A stretch of DNA of 64,000 nt from Paenisporosarcina indica (GTDB taxonomy: Bacteria > Bacillota > Bacilli > Bacillales_A > Planococcaceae). Below the pieces are notes generated by a model, which was not told the origin of the DNA, ran no database searches, and saw only the letters and a list, made by a program, of their open reading frames with translations. The position numbers and the translations under genes are program-made. The stretch lies in contig NZ_MPTA01000001.1 in the NCBI RefSeq assembly GCF_001939075.1, positions 744,001 to 808,000 of the forward strand, in the 5' to 3' direction. The stretch's first letter is position 1. Each line of letters opens with the position of its first letter. Positions 16,796 through 25,429 of the stretch are shown piece by piece.

Positions 16796-18313
16796 ATGAC
16801 GACCATTCGAGAAAATGCAACGGAGCAAGAATCGATGAAACGGGATTTCTATCATTTAATCATCAATGGTGAGAAAGTTAAAAGCAGTACAGGAGAAACC
16901 ATTAAAACTTTCAATCCGGCAACGGGCGAACTGATTGCTGAAGTGGCGAAAGCTTCAAAAGAGGATGCTGAAAAAGCAGTGGAAGCAGCCCGTAATTCCT
17001 TTGACCATGGCAAATGGAAGTTGTATCCGATTGGGCGCCGTTCACAGACACTGAATAAAATTGCCGCTATCATGCGCGCTAGATTCAATGAACTTGTGGA
17101 ACTGGAGATCCTTGATACAGGAAAGTCCCTTCACGCAGCTCAAGGGCAGGTGTCGCAGGCAATTGAGGATTTCGAGTTTTATGCAGGCGCAATTGTCGGG
17201 CACCGCGGTAGCGTCAACAATGTGCCTGGACAGTTCCACAACTACACGGAGATAGAGCCAGTAGGGGTTTGCGCGCAAATCATCCCATGGAATTATCCAT
17301 TGATGATGGCTGCATGGAAAATCGCGCCAGCCATCGCTGTAGGATGTTCCGTCATTGTCAAACCGGCATCTCTCACACCTTTAACTGCCATTATTCTTGG
17401 AGAAATCTGTCTTGAAGCAGGAGTTCCTGCGGGAGTGGTAAATGTTATCCCGGGGAATGGGGCGGACGTGGGGAACTTTTTGGTCGAGCACCCGCGAGTA
17501 AATAAAGTCGCGTTTACAGGATCAACGCCAATCGGCAAAGATATCATGGCCAAAGCATCACAAACATTAAAACGCGTAACACTGGAGCTTGGAGGGAAAT
17601 CTCCAAGTCTTGTATTTGAAGATGCAGATATTGACGCTGCGGTAGATGGTTCCTTGTTCGGAATTTTCTACAATTCGGGCCAATCATGTGAAGCACGTTC
17701 CCGTTTATATGTCCATGAAGACATTTACGATGAATTTATGAACAAGTTTATTGAAAAGACGAAAAAATTACAGCTGGGAAATCCATTCAATAAAGGCACT
17801 CATGTAGGCGCAATCATCGATCAAGGTCAGCTTGACACCATCGATAGTTATGTTCAATCAGCAAAAAATGAAGGAGCGGACATACTTGTCGGTGGGAAAA
17901 TTGCGAAACTGGAGGGCTATGAAAATGGCTTCTGGTATGAGCCAACAATTATTGCCAATGTCACTCACTCGATGAAAGCCGTAACGGATGAAATCTTCGG
18001 ACCTGTAGTCGTTGTGATGAAGTTCAAAGATGAAAAAGAAGCGATCCGATTGGCAAACGATTCAGAGTTCGGATTAGGTTCGGCTGTTTGGTCAAAAGAT
18101 GGTGCCCGTGCGACACGCGTAGCAAATCAGATCCAGGCGGGAATCGTAATGGTAAACTGCCCGTTTTCTGCATTTCCTGGAACACCGTTCGGAGGTTATA
18201 AGCAATCCGGTTTCGGACGAGAATTATGCATCGAGACACTGGATCTATATACAGAAACGAAAAGTATCTTATCTTACTACGGCAGTCGTCCATTGAATCC
18301 GTTCGGCTTATAA
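16796..18313 (+). CDS. NAD(P)-dependent aldehyde dehydrogenase of the paa operon
   Basis: This 505-residue ALDH-fold enzyme has the active-site glutamate in LELGGKSPS, the catalytic cysteine in NSGQSCEARSR and the PWNYP motif. The closest families by eye are betaine-aldehyde/phenylacetaldehyde dehydrogenases. Two roles are possible: oxidation of the 3-oxo-5,6-dehydrosuberyl-CoA semialdehyde (the job of the PaaZ N-terminal domain, split off here), or oxidation of phenylacetaldehyde. AGGAGG is 9 bases before the ATG at 16796; a longer upstream frame overlaps paaG and has no ribosome site. A C-rich hairpin follows the gene. Confidence 0.8.
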   Translation: MTTIRENATEQESMKRDFYHLIINGEKVKSSTGETIKTFNPATGELIAEVAKASKEDAEKAVEAARNSFDHGKWKLYPIGRRSQTLNKIAAIMRARFNELVELEILDTGKSLHAAQGQVSQAIEDFEFYAGAIVGHRGSVNNVPGQFHNYTEIEPVGVCAQIIPWNYPLMMAAWKIAPAIAVGCSVIVKPASLTPLTAIILGEICLEAGVPAGVVNVIPGNGADVGNFLVEHPRVNKVAFTGSTPIGKDIMAKASQTLKRVTLELGGKSPSLVFEDADIDAAVDGSLFGIFYNSGQSCEARSRLYVHEDIYDEFMNKFIEKTKKLQLGNPFNKGTHVGAIIDQGQLDTIDSYVQSAKNEGADILVGGKIAKLEGYENGFWYEPTIIANVTHSMKAVTDEIFGPVVVVMKFKDEKEAIRLANDSEFGLGSAVWSKDGARATRVANQIQAGIVMVNCPFSAFPGTPFGGYKQSGFGRELCIETLDLYTETKSILSYYGSRPLNPFGL

Positions 18314-18327
18314 AAATTATGTAAATG

Positions 18328-18359
18328 ACGGACAGGAGGTTTCAGACCCCCTGTCCGTA
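18328..18359 (+). terminator. Hairpin between the aldehyde dehydrogenase gene and paaH
   Basis: ACGGACAGGAGG pairs with CCCCCTGTCCGT (12 bp, one mismatch), followed by only a weak T tract (ATTCTTTC). It is probably a partial terminator or mRNA-stabilising stem inside the operon. Confidence 0.5.
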
Positions 18360-18387
18360 TTCTTTCACCGAAATGGAGGGGTAGAAA

Positions 18388-19260
18388 GTGATCAATCGAA
18401 TAGTAGTTGTCGGTTCCGGCTTGATGGGCAGAGGAATCGCGTATATTGGCATAGTGGGGGGCTTTTCAGTCACCGTTGTCGACATTCAAGAATTTGCTTT
18501 GCAGAATGCGAAAAAAGAAATTGAACGCACGATTGAAAAAGGCCTGTCTCTAGGGAAAATTTCGTCCGATCAGGCTGCTCAAGCGCTTCGCAATATTAGC
18601 TATGAAAGTGACTTGGCCTTAGCTGCGGGTGTTGCTGATTTGATTATTGAAGCAGTCCCCGAAGTAACGTCCATCAAAAAACAAGTATTCGAAGCCATGG
18701 AACAATCAGCTCCTGCTCATTGCTATTTTGCTTCGAATACGTCGACAATGAGTCCGACAGAAATAGCATCATTCGCCAATCGTCCGGGTAAAACAATTGC
18801 CATGCACTTTTTTAACCCTGTACATAAAATGCCGCTTGTAGAAATTGTCCGGGGCTTGGAAACAAGCGACGAGACAGTCCAGACCATTCAGGAAGTAGCA
18901 GTGAAAATGGGCAAAGAAACCGTGGTCATCAATGAATTTCCAGGGTTTGTTACGAGCCGGATCAGTGCACTTGTCGGCAATGAAGCCTTCTACATGCTTC
19001 AGGAAGGACTTGGTACGCCTGAAGCAATCGATAAAGCGATCAAGCTTGGTTTGAATTATCCTATGGGGCCATTTGAACTCGTGGATCTTGTTGGACTTGA
19101 TACACGTCTGAATAACTTGAACTATCTGCATGCCAAGCTTGGGGAAAAGTACCGTCCGGCACCACTTCTGGAGCAATATGTAAAAGCTGGTCGTCTCGGA
19201 CGTAAAAGCGGCAAAGGCGTATACGACTATACAATAGAAGAAGAGTGGGCCAAGAAATGA
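18388..19260 (+). CDS. paaH: 3-hydroxyadipyl-CoA dehydrogenase, PaaH-like
   Basis: This 290-residue 3-hydroxyacyl-CoA dehydrogenase has the NAD-binding VVGSGLMGRGIA, the catalytic histidine motif MHFFNPVHKMPLVEIV, and FPGFVTSRI. In this operon it would oxidise 3-hydroxyadipyl-CoA to 3-oxoadipyl-CoA. Translation starts at GTG 18388, with GGAGGGG 7 bases upstream. Its stop overlaps the start of the thiolase gene. Confidence 0.87.
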   Translation: MINRIVVVGSGLMGRGIAYIGIVGGFSVTVVDIQEFALQNAKKEIERTIEKGLSLGKISSDQAAQALRNISYESDLALAAGVADLIIEAVPEVTSIKKQVFEAMEQSAPAHCYFASNTSTMSPTEIASFANRPGKTIAMHFFNPVHKMPLVEIVRGLETSDETVQTIQEVAVKMGKETVVINEFPGFVTSRISALVGNEAFYMLQEGLGTPEAIDKAIKLGLNYPMGPFELVDLVGLDTRLNNLNYLHAKLGEKYRPAPLLEQYVKAGRLGRKSGKGVYDYTIEEEWAKK

Positions 19261-20465
19261 TGCGAGAAGTTGTCATAGTGGATGCGGTAAGGACGCCTAT
19301 CGGTAGATACAACGGTGCATTAAAAGATGTACGGCCGGATGATTTGGGTGCAGTCGTGATCAAGGCACTTATGGAACGGAATCCCTTCTTGGAAGTCCGT
19401 GAAATTGAAGAAGTGGTATTGGGAAATGCAAATCAATCTGGCGAAGACAACCGCAACGTGGCACGGATGGCCGCTTTACTGGCAGGTTTGCCTGTTGAAG
19501 TTGCAGGCACCACGATCAACCGACTTTGTGGTTCTGGTCTTGATGCCGTTATGTATGCGGCAAGAGCTATAGCAGTGGGTGAAGGAGACATTTTCATTGC
19601 GGGCGGAACCGAAAGCATGACTCGTGCACCACTCGTAATGGCCAAACCGGAACAATCTTTTCCAAGAGGCAATATGGAACTGCAGGATACGACAATCGGC
19701 TGGCGCTTTACCAATAACAAGCTGCAGGCAATGTATGGGACGGATTCAATGCCCCAAACAGCTGAAAACGTGGCACGCGAATACAAAATCACTCGTGAAG
19801 CCCAGGACATGTTTGCCTATCAAAGCCAGCAGAGGGCGAAAAAAGCATTGAAAGAAAACCGATTCGCGGAAGAAATCGTACCAGTTGTATATGTGGACCG
19901 TAAAGGTAACACGGTAACAGTGGATCAAGACGAACATCCCCGTCCTGATACGACACTTGAGAAGCTTGGGCAACTGAAACCAATTTTCAAGGATGGCACC
20001 GTTACAGCCGGAAACGCTTCAGGCGTCAATGACGGAGCGTCCGCATTGCTCCTCATGAGTGCGGATAAAGCGAGAGAGTTGAACCTTACCCCTCTAGCCA
20101 AATACAAGGCAGCTGCAACAGCCGGACTCAAACCCAATGTGATGGGACTTGGTCCGATTTATGCCTCCAGGAAAGTGCTCGAACGGTCAGGCTTGAGTAT
20201 AAGCGATATTGGGCTGGTTGAACTGAATGAAGCCTTTGCTTCGCAATCAATTGCATGCATGGACCAATTGGGTTTGGAAGACACAAAAGTAAATGTCAAT
20301 GGTGGGGCCATCGCTTTTGGACATCCACTTGGTGCCAGTGGAGCACGTATTTTAACGACACTATTATATGAAATGAAAAAACAGAAAGTTCAATACGGCC
20401 TAGCTACGATGTGTATCGGTGTCGGACAGGGGATTGCGGCAATCTTTGAAAACATTTCGGAATGA
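19257..20465 (+). CDS. paaJ: 3-oxoadipyl-CoA thiolase, PaaJ-like
   Basis: This 402-residue degradative thiolase has the nucleophile motif TINRLCGSGLDAVMYAARA, AGGTESMTRAP, GHPLGASGAR and the C-terminal catalytic cysteine in ATMCIGVGQG. It would release acetyl-CoA and succinyl-CoA from 3-oxoadipyl-CoA. The ATG at 19257 overlaps the paaH stop (ATGA). It is the last gene of the paa structural operon; about 320 bases without a gene follow before paaX. Confidence 0.87.
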   Translation: MMREVVIVDAVRTPIGRYNGALKDVRPDDLGAVVIKALMERNPFLEVREIEEVVLGNANQSGEDNRNVARMAALLAGLPVEVAGTTINRLCGSGLDAVMYAARAIAVGEGDIFIAGGTESMTRAPLVMAKPEQSFPRGNMELQDTTIGWRFTNNKLQAMYGTDSMPQTAENVAREYKITREAQDMFAYQSQQRAKKALKENRFAEEIVPVVYVDRKGNTVTVDQDEHPRPDTTLEKLGQLKPIFKDGTVTAGNASGVNDGASALLLMSADKARELNLTPLAKYKAAATAGLKPNVMGLGPIYASRKVLERSGLSISDIGLVELNEAFASQSIACMDQLGLEDTKVNVNGGAIAFGHPLGASGARILTTLLYEMKKQKVQYGLATMCIGVGQGIAAIFENISE

Positions 20466-20785
20466 ACTACTCACCACTTAGCTATCTATTGGATTATTTT
20501 AAGTGGCGGATTCCTACGAACTCCGTTCAAGCGAACAGATATGGAGTAATACCATTACAAACGGCTTGAGCACGGAAATTCAGACAAGTCTCCAATCAAA
20601 TCAAAAGCCGATGAATTGATGTTTCCAACAACCAAATGAACGGAAACTCTGAACGCATTATTTGAAAAAAGGCTACCATCTTTACCGGTAAATAAATTTT
20701 CATTTTTTCAATATAACGATATAATGTAAGAAGGGATGAAACGTGAAATATGCTTGTCAGCGAAAATAAGAAAGAGTGAACCGAT
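20466..20785. other. Intergenic region between paaJ and paaX
   Basis: No gene is seen. It contains CCACTTA...TAAGTGG as an inverted repeat and a 20-base motif at 20501-20520 that recurs with 17 of 20 identical bases at 23457-23476. A TATAAT at 20720-20725, with only a poor -35, may be the paaX promoter. Confidence 0.5.
20501..20520 (+). repeat. Short intergenic repeat, copy 1 (copy 2 at 23457-23476)
   Basis: Copy 1 starts AAGTGGCGGATTCC and copy 2 starts AAGTGACGGATGCT; they agree at 17 of 20 positions. Each is preceded by a CCACTT half that can pair with AAGTG, so each could form a stem. Both lie after the last gene of a transcription unit. It may be a small dispersed element or a shared operator. 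Confidence 0.45.
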
Positions 20786-21664
20786 TTGGCCAATACACAA
20801 TCCATGATATTTACAATTTACGGCGATTATATCCGGCATTACGGAAACAAAATCTGGATTGGGAGTTTAATCAGACTGTTAAAGGAATTTGGGCACAATG
20901 AACAATCCGTGCGAGTGTCCGTTTCCAGAATGATGAAGCAAGGATGGATCGAGTCAGAGAAAAAGGGCAATAAAAGTTATTATTTCCTGACACAGCGCGG
21001 GAAAGCACGTATGGAAGAGGCGGCCATCCGGATTTTTAAATTTGCGCCTGATGACTGGGATGGAAAATGGCGTATGCTCATGTATACAATTCCTGAAGAC
21101 AAAAGGCAGATTCGCGACGAACTTCGTAAGGAATTATTGTGGAGTGGATTTGGCAGCTTTTCAAATGGTTGTTGGATTTCACCCAATAATCTTGAAAAAG
21201 AAGTGAAGTTGCTTATAGAGAAATATGAAATTCAGACTTATACTGATTTCTTTGTATCTTCATATAAAGGACCGCAAGAAGACAGAACCCTTGTTGAAAA
21301 AAGTTGGCCACTGCAGGAAATTGAAGGGAAATACCAGGAGTTCATCTCGACCTACAGCAGAAATTTCATTGTCCACCAAAGCATGATGAGTAAAGGTCAA
21401 ATGACCGATGCTGAATGTTTTGTAGAACGGACGAAGCTTGTTCATGAATACCGTAAATTCCTATTTGCAGATCCAGGTCTTCCAAAGGAATTGCTACCGG
21501 AGATTTGGACTGGACATCATGCGGCTCTTTTATTCGAACAATACTATAAATTGCTCGCGCAATCGGCCAGTCAGTTTTTTGAGGAAATATTCCAAGAAGA
21601 CAACGATATGCAATGGAAAAACAAATCCTATGACGCTGATGATCATCCATTGATCAATGATTAG
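20786..21664 (+). CDS. paaX: Phenylacetyl-CoA-responsive repressor PaaX
   Basis: This 292-residue PaaX-family regulator has an N-terminal winged helix (IRLLKEFGHNEQSVRVSVSRMMKQGW), a middle PaaX domain (WDGKWRMLMYTIPEDKRQIRDELRKELLW) and the C-terminal PaaX_C domain. PaaX proteins repress paa genes and are released by phenylacetyl-CoA, so it likely controls the operon upstream. Translation probably starts at TTG 20786; the ribosome site is weak and an ATG at 20804 is an alternative. It faces the paaY-like gene and shares its terminator. Confidence 0.9.
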   Translation: MANTQSMIFTIYGDYIRHYGNKIWIGSLIRLLKEFGHNEQSVRVSVSRMMKQGWIESEKKGNKSYYFLTQRGKARMEEAAIRIFKFAPDDWDGKWRMLMYTIPEDKRQIRDELRKELLWSGFGSFSNGCWISPNNLEKEVKLLIEKYEIQTYTDFFVSSYKGPQEDRTLVEKSWPLQEIEGKYQEFISTYSRNFIVHQSMMSKGQMTDAECFVERTKLVHEYRKFLFADPGLPKELLPEIWTGHHAALLFEQYYKLLAQSASQFFEEIFQEDNDMQWKNKSYDADDHPLIND

Positions 21665-21686
21665 GAATTTACTATCCATCCACATG

Positions 21687-21732
21687 AAAAAAACTGGGTG
21701 CCAATTCCTTGGCAACCCAGTTATTTTTTATT
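21687..21732. terminator. Bidirectional terminator between paaX and the paaY-like gene
   Basis: An 11-bp stem, AACTGGGTGCC with GGCAACCCAGTT (21692-21722, one bulge), is flanked by an A run on the left and a T-rich run on the right, serving both converging genes. Confidence 0.85.
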
Positions 21733-22255
21733 CATTTCCTGTATTCTGGAAAATTCCACGGTAATCATATCCTTTTTGAACGTACGTATCAATAGATAGT
21801 TGGATAATTTCAAAGTCTTTGTCGCTCAATTCCCTCACCACTTTTCCAGGTGAACCCACAACCAGGGAACGGGGAGGAATTTTCTTTCCGGGCGGAATCA
21901 ATGTATTGGCGCCGATGATGCATTCTTCCCCGATTTCCGCATGATCCAGTATCGTGGAACCCATGCCAATAATTGAACGACTGCCCACCCTGCATCCATG
22001 TAAAATTACGTTATGTCCGACGGTTACTTCATCCTCTACAATGACAGGAGCACCTTCGTATAAATGTATGGTGGAATTGTCCTGTATGCTACACCTTTTT
22101 CCAATTGATATGAGGCCTTCATCTCCACGCAATACGGCATTGAACCATATGGTTGATTCTTCTCCCACAACAACTTCCCCGATGATTTTGGATCCAGGTG
22201 CAACGAAAACCGACGAATCTAGTATAGGCGTTTTTCCTTTAAAGGAAATAATCAC
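21728..22255 (-). CDS. paaY: Hexapeptide-repeat protein, PaaY / gamma-carbonic anhydrase-like
   Basis: This 175-residue left-handed beta-helix protein has hexapeptide repeats (VFVAPGSKIIGEVVVGEESTIW) and conserved histidines (IHLYEG, VGHNVILHG) that bind metal in gamma-carbonic anhydrases. In paa clusters this family is PaaY, a thioesterase that clears inhibitory ring-epoxide or oxepin CoA thioesters. The paa context supports that role, but YrdA/YtoA-type carbonic anhydrase-like proteins look the same. It converges on paaX and is divergent from the downstream monooxygenase-like gene. Confidence 0.75.
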   Translation of the reverse strand: MIISFKGKTPILDSSVFVAPGSKIIGEVVVGEESTIWFNAVLRGDEGLISIGKRCSIQDNSTIHLYEGAPVIVEDEVTVGHNVILHGCRVGSRSIIGMGSTILDHAEIGEECIIGANTLIPPGKKIPPRSLVVGSPGKVVRELSDKDFEIIQLSIDTYVQKGYDYRGIFQNTGNE

Positions 22256-22338
22256 TGTTCCATCCCCCTATTTCAAATTATCGCAATTGTCTTTCAACTA
22301 TATTTACTATAACATATTCTAGTAGAGGTGAATGAAAA

Positions 22339-23313
22339 ATGAAACATTTATGTGACTTACTTCAAATTGACCTACCGATTATTCAAGGGGGAATGGGCAA
22401 TATCAGCAACGCCGAGTTAGCTACGGCTGTATCTGAAGCTGGTGGTTTAGGCACAATCGGTTGTGGCACCATGACACCAAATGAAGTGGAACAAATGATC
22501 CTCCAGATGAAGAAGCTGACAAAAAAGAATTTTGCGGTTAACATCGCGATCAATGTCTCGCCTTATACCCAAGAGTTGATTGATTTGATTATCAAACATG
22601 ACGTACCGGTGGTTTCTTTATCAGCTGGTAACCCCTTCCCTTACATCTCTGTCTTGCAGGATCATGGCATAAAAGTCCTTGTATTGGTGGCTTCCGTTAA
22701 ACATGCCGAAAAAGCGGAATCCGCTGGGGCAGATATTTTGGTTGCGGAAGGATTTGAAGCCGCCGGAATCAATTCCAGTCTTGAATTGACGACATTCACC
22801 CTTATTCCACAAATTGTGAAATGTGTTGAGATTCCCGTAGTGGCAGCAGGAGGGATTGGAGACGGCAAGGGGCTGGCTGCTGCACTCATGCTTGGTGCAA
22901 GTGGGGTCCAGATTGGAACGCGCTTGATTGCGACCCAGGAAGCCCCATTTCACGAAAAGTACAAACAAAGCTTGGTGAATGCCAGTGATACGGAAACAAT
23001 CATTGTCGGCCGGAGTGTAGGTAAGCTAAGGCGACTGCTGAAGACCCCGTTTTCAAGGGAACTTGACGAACGTGAAAAAGAAGGACTGACACCCGATCAA
23101 TACGGTGAAATGACTTCAGAAATGCATCACGTCAAAGGCGCAATTGAAGGAGATTTGGAAAACGGATTTATAAACAGTGGTCAAATAGCCGGTTTGATCG
23201 ACCACATCCCAAGTGTCAAGGATTTACTCGAGAGCATGATGCAAGACGCAAAACTGCAGATCGACCACACAGTCAGGGCATTCGAATCGATGATTAAAAA
23301 AGAAAATAAGTGA
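22339..23313 (+). CDS. Nitronate monooxygenase-like FMN enzyme
   Basis: This 324-residue TIM-barrel flavoprotein is of the 2-nitropropane dioxygenase/FabK family. Visible motifs are IIQGGMGNISNAELATAVSEAGGLGTIG, VAEGFEAAG, VVAAGGIGDGKGLAAALMLGASGVQIGTR. Members oxidise alkyl nitronates (detoxifying propionate-3-nitronate) or reduce enoyl-ACP. Nothing here decides the substrate. It is a monocistronic gene divergent from the paaY-like gene and followed by a terminator, so its place in aromatic catabolism is unproven. Confidence 0.8.
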   Translation: MKHLCDLLQIDLPIIQGGMGNISNAELATAVSEAGGLGTIGCGTMTPNEVEQMILQMKKLTKKNFAVNIAINVSPYTQELIDLIIKHDVPVVSLSAGNPFPYISVLQDHGIKVLVLVASVKHAEKAESAGADILVAEGFEAAGINSSLELTTFTLIPQIVKCVEIPVVAAGGIGDGKGLAAALMLGASGVQIGTRLIATQEAPFHEKYKQSLVNASDTETIIVGRSVGKLRRLLKTPFSRELDEREKEGLTPDQYGEMTSEMHHVKGAIEGDLENGFINSGQIAGLIDHIPSVKDLLESMMQDAKLQIDHTVRAFESMIKKENK

Positions 23314-23375
23314 AATCTTTTAAAAAAAAGGGCATTCAAGCATTTGAAAAAAAGAAGTTTCCACAGTCAAAAATT

Positions 23376-23418
23376 GAAGCCCATTCCGTTGGTTCTTACA
23401 TGGAATGGGTTCTTTTTC
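23376..23418 (+). terminator. Terminator after the nitronate monooxygenase-like gene
   Basis: CCCATTCC (23380-23387) pairs with GGAATGGG (23402-23409), extended by GAA/TTC, followed by TTCTTTTTC. Confidence 0.7.
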
Positions 23419-23456
23419 ATATCCACTTTAATAATGGCATACACATGGCTCTTTTG

Positions 23457-23713
23457 AAGTGACGGATGCTTACGAAAAGAACAATTAATTACCTGTCAAC
23501 ACCAAATTTCTGTTAATTCTAAAAACATTGATTTTTCCAATTATTGTGTTGACTATAATATTACATTTTGATAATATTACGTTGAAATAGTGTTATACGA
23601 TAAAAGAATTCATATACTGAATGAAGAAATAAAAGTGAAACCATTTTTCTAAACTGTTTTAATGTAGAGGGTGTCTTAAAAACTTGTTGTTTAGTTTTTG
23701 TGTATGTTCCGTT
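23457..23713. other. Gene-free region upstream of the phenylalanine operon
   Basis: The region is AT-rich. It begins with copy 2 of the 20-base intergenic repeat (23457-23476). No convincing -35/-10 pair and no -24/-12 (sigma-54) box were found by eye. The promoter of the downstream operon presumably lies at its right end. Confidence 0.4.
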
Positions 23714-23727
23714 TGTAAGCGTTTTCA
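23714..23727 (+). promoter_or_regulatory. cre box (CcpA operator)
   Basis: TGTAAGCGTTTTCA matches the Bacillus catabolite-responsive element consensus TGWAANCGNTNWCA at every position. It lies 107 bases before the first gene of the thioesterase / phenylalanine dehydrogenase operon. Carbon catabolite repression of this operon is therefore likely. Confidence 0.8.
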
Positions 23728-23729
23728 AA

Positions 23730-23785
23730 TTCACATCTTGTGAACGAATTTCACTTTAATAGAAACTTTTCTATTAAAGTGAAAT
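23730..23785. promoter_or_regulatory. Two palindromes downstream of the cre box
   Basis: TTCACA-TCT-TGTGAA (23730-23744) is followed by a perfect 18-bp inverted repeat with a 2-base centre (23748-23785, left arm beginning ATTTCACTTTAATAG). There is no T tract, so it is not a simple terminator. It is either a dimeric regulator operator or a very stable 5'-leader stem 48 bases before the thioesterase start codon. Confidence 0.65.
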
Positions 23786-23833
23786 GATTGTCAATTGATT
23801 TACATAAACTACGAGACAAGTAGGAGATTGCAA

Positions 23834-24229
23834 ATGAAACATGGATTGGAATTAGGTAGGGAAGAAAGAATCGAAATCATGGTGACTGAGTCAATGTTTG
23901 CTTCTTTCGAGGGGAAAGTAGTGCACCCTGTCTATTCGACGGTTGCCATGACTTATCACATGGAATGGGTTTCTCGAAAGATCATCCTTCCATTTTTGGA
24001 AGAACATGAAGAAGGAATGGGAGCATCTGTTCAACTCAAACATATCGCAGCATCTCCTGTCGGTTCGGTTGTGGCGTTAACCGCCAGTGTCATTGAGCTT
24101 TGGGACAATTTCGTGAAGACAAAAGTCACAGTGAAAAACCATTTGGGCATCATCGGAAAAGGCGAAGTGGTGCAAGTCGTATTATCAAAAGAAACCATTG
24201 CAAACAAGTTACGTGAAGCTTCAGTCTAA
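23834..24229 (+). CDS. FlK-like hotdog thioesterase
   Basis: This 131-residue protein resembles fluoroacetyl-CoA thioesterase FlK and relatives: HPVYSTVAMTYHMEW at the active-site helix, then VGASVQLKHIAASPVGS-like sequence (QLKHIAASPVGSVV). These enzymes hydrolyse acyl-CoA thioesters. The start at 23834 follows TAGGAG; the longer upstream frame runs into the leader palindrome. It is the first gene of the phenylalanine operon, 37 bases before phenylalanine dehydrogenase. Hydrolysis of 4-hydroxyphenylacetyl-CoA or excess phenylacetyl-CoA is the inferred role. Confidence 0.75.
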   Translation: MKHGLELGREERIEIMVTESMFASFEGKVVHPVYSTVAMTYHMEWVSRKIILPFLEEHEEGMGASVQLKHIAASPVGSVVALTASVIELWDNFVKTKVTVKNHLGIIGKGEVVQVVLSKETIANKLREASV

Positions 24230-24266
24230 AAACAAATTTTGATGAGAGATTTAAGGGGGTATTCGT

Positions 24267-25415
24267 GTGAAAGTTGCGGAAAGAACATCAATGGAAAAAG
24301 ATTTTGAACTCTTCGATAAAATGAGGGCGCATGAACAGGTCGTCTTTTGCAATGATCCTTCAACTGGATTGCGTGCCATCATCGCCATTCATAATACAAC
24401 ACTCGGACCCGCACTGGGTGGGTGCCGTATGCAGCCGTATAACAGCATGGATGAAGCATTGGAAGATGTTCTGAGGCTGTCGAAAGGAATGACGTACAAA
24501 TGTGCTGCCGCCGATGTGGATTTCGGCGGCGGGAAAGCGGTCATCATCGGCGATCCAAAAACCGATAAGTCCCCCGAACTATTCCGCGCGTTCGGTCAAT
24601 TTGTCAACTCACTGGCTGGTCGTTTTTACACTGGGACGGATATGGGCACGGCAATGGAAGATTTCATTCACGCATCGAAGGAGTCGAATTTCATTAACGG
24701 ATTGCCTGTGGAATACGGTGGTGGTGGTGATTCATCAATTCCCACAGCGGCTGGTGTTCTGCATGGGATAAAGGCGACCAATTACATGCTCTTTGGAAAT
24801 GAAGAACTCGGCGGCCATTCCTATGCCGTTCAAGGTCTGGGCAAGGTTGGTTTCAAAGTAGCCTGTGGATTGCTTGAAGCTGGTGCCCACATTTTCGTGA
24901 CGGACATCAGTAAGGAAAGTCTTCATGCAATTGAATTAAAGGCAGAGACAACATCAGGCAAAGTAACCGTCATTGCGAAAGAAGATATATATTCACAGCC
25001 AGTGGATATTTTTGTGCCTTGTGCATTCGGTGGAATCATAAACGACAATACGATCACCCAGCTTAAGGTGAAGGCCATTGTCGGTGCAGCCAACAATCAG
25101 TTGTTAAATGACAAACACGGGAATATGCTGCATGAAAAGGGGATTTTGTACGCTCCGGATTACATCGTCAATTCCGGTGGTCTCATCCAAGTAGCGGATG
25201 AATTGTACGGCATCAATCATGACCGGGTACTCGCGAAAACAAAGCGTATCTATGATGCAATTTTGGAAGTTTACAAGGAAGCCAGTAACACTGGGAAAAC
25301 GACGGAGGAATCCGCAAATCAGATGTGTGAGAAAAGAATTGCAGATCGAACAAAACGGAACAGTTTCTTTACGTCCCCTGAGAAACCTAAGTGGTCCATA
25401 CGAAATTTATCCTGA
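24267..25415 (+). CDS. pdh: Phenylalanine dehydrogenase
   Basis: This 382-residue member of the Glu/Leu/Phe/Val dehydrogenase family deaminates L-Phe (often also L-Tyr) to the arylpyruvate with NAD+. Catalytic lysines are Lys78 (GMTYK) and Lys90 (FGGGK); the Rossmann motif is [12 protein letters not shown]. Two residues known to separate phenylalanine from leucine dehydrogenase are both of the Phe type: Gly123 in YTGTDMGT (Ala in LeuDH) and Leu306 in [11 protein letters not shown] (Val in LeuDH). The C-terminus RNSFF...PKWSI also matches Sporosarcina/Lysinibacillus PheDH. It starts at GTG 24267 after AAGGGGG. The E1alpha gene follows 14 bases later. Confidence 0.92.
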   Translation: MKVAERTSMEKDFELFDKMRAHEQVVFCNDPSTGLRAIIAIHNTTLGPALGGCRMQPYNSMDEALEDVLRLSKGMTYKCAAADVDFGGGKAVIIGDPKTDKSPELFRAFGQFVNSLAGRFYTGTDMGTAMEDFIHASKESNFINGLPVEYGGGGDSSIPTAAGVLHGIKATNYMLFGNEELGGHSYAVQGLGKVGFKVACGLLEAGAHIFVTDISKESLHAIELKAETTSGKVTVIAKEDIYSQPVDIFVPCAFGGIINDNTITQLKVKAIVGAANNQLLNDKHGNMLHEKGILYAPDYIVNSGGLIQVADELYGINHDRVLAKTKRIYDAILEVYKEASNTGKTTEESANQMCEKRIADRTKRNSFFTSPEKPKWSIRNLS

Positions 25416-25429
25416 TAGGAGGCATTTTA

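Noticed and set aside
24267-25415. Leucine dehydrogenase with a branched-chain 2-oxoacid dehydrogenase (bkd) operon
   Set aside because: Gly123 and Leu306 and the C-terminal RNSFF...PKW pattern are those of phenylalanine dehydrogenase; no ptb, buk or bkdR gene is present.
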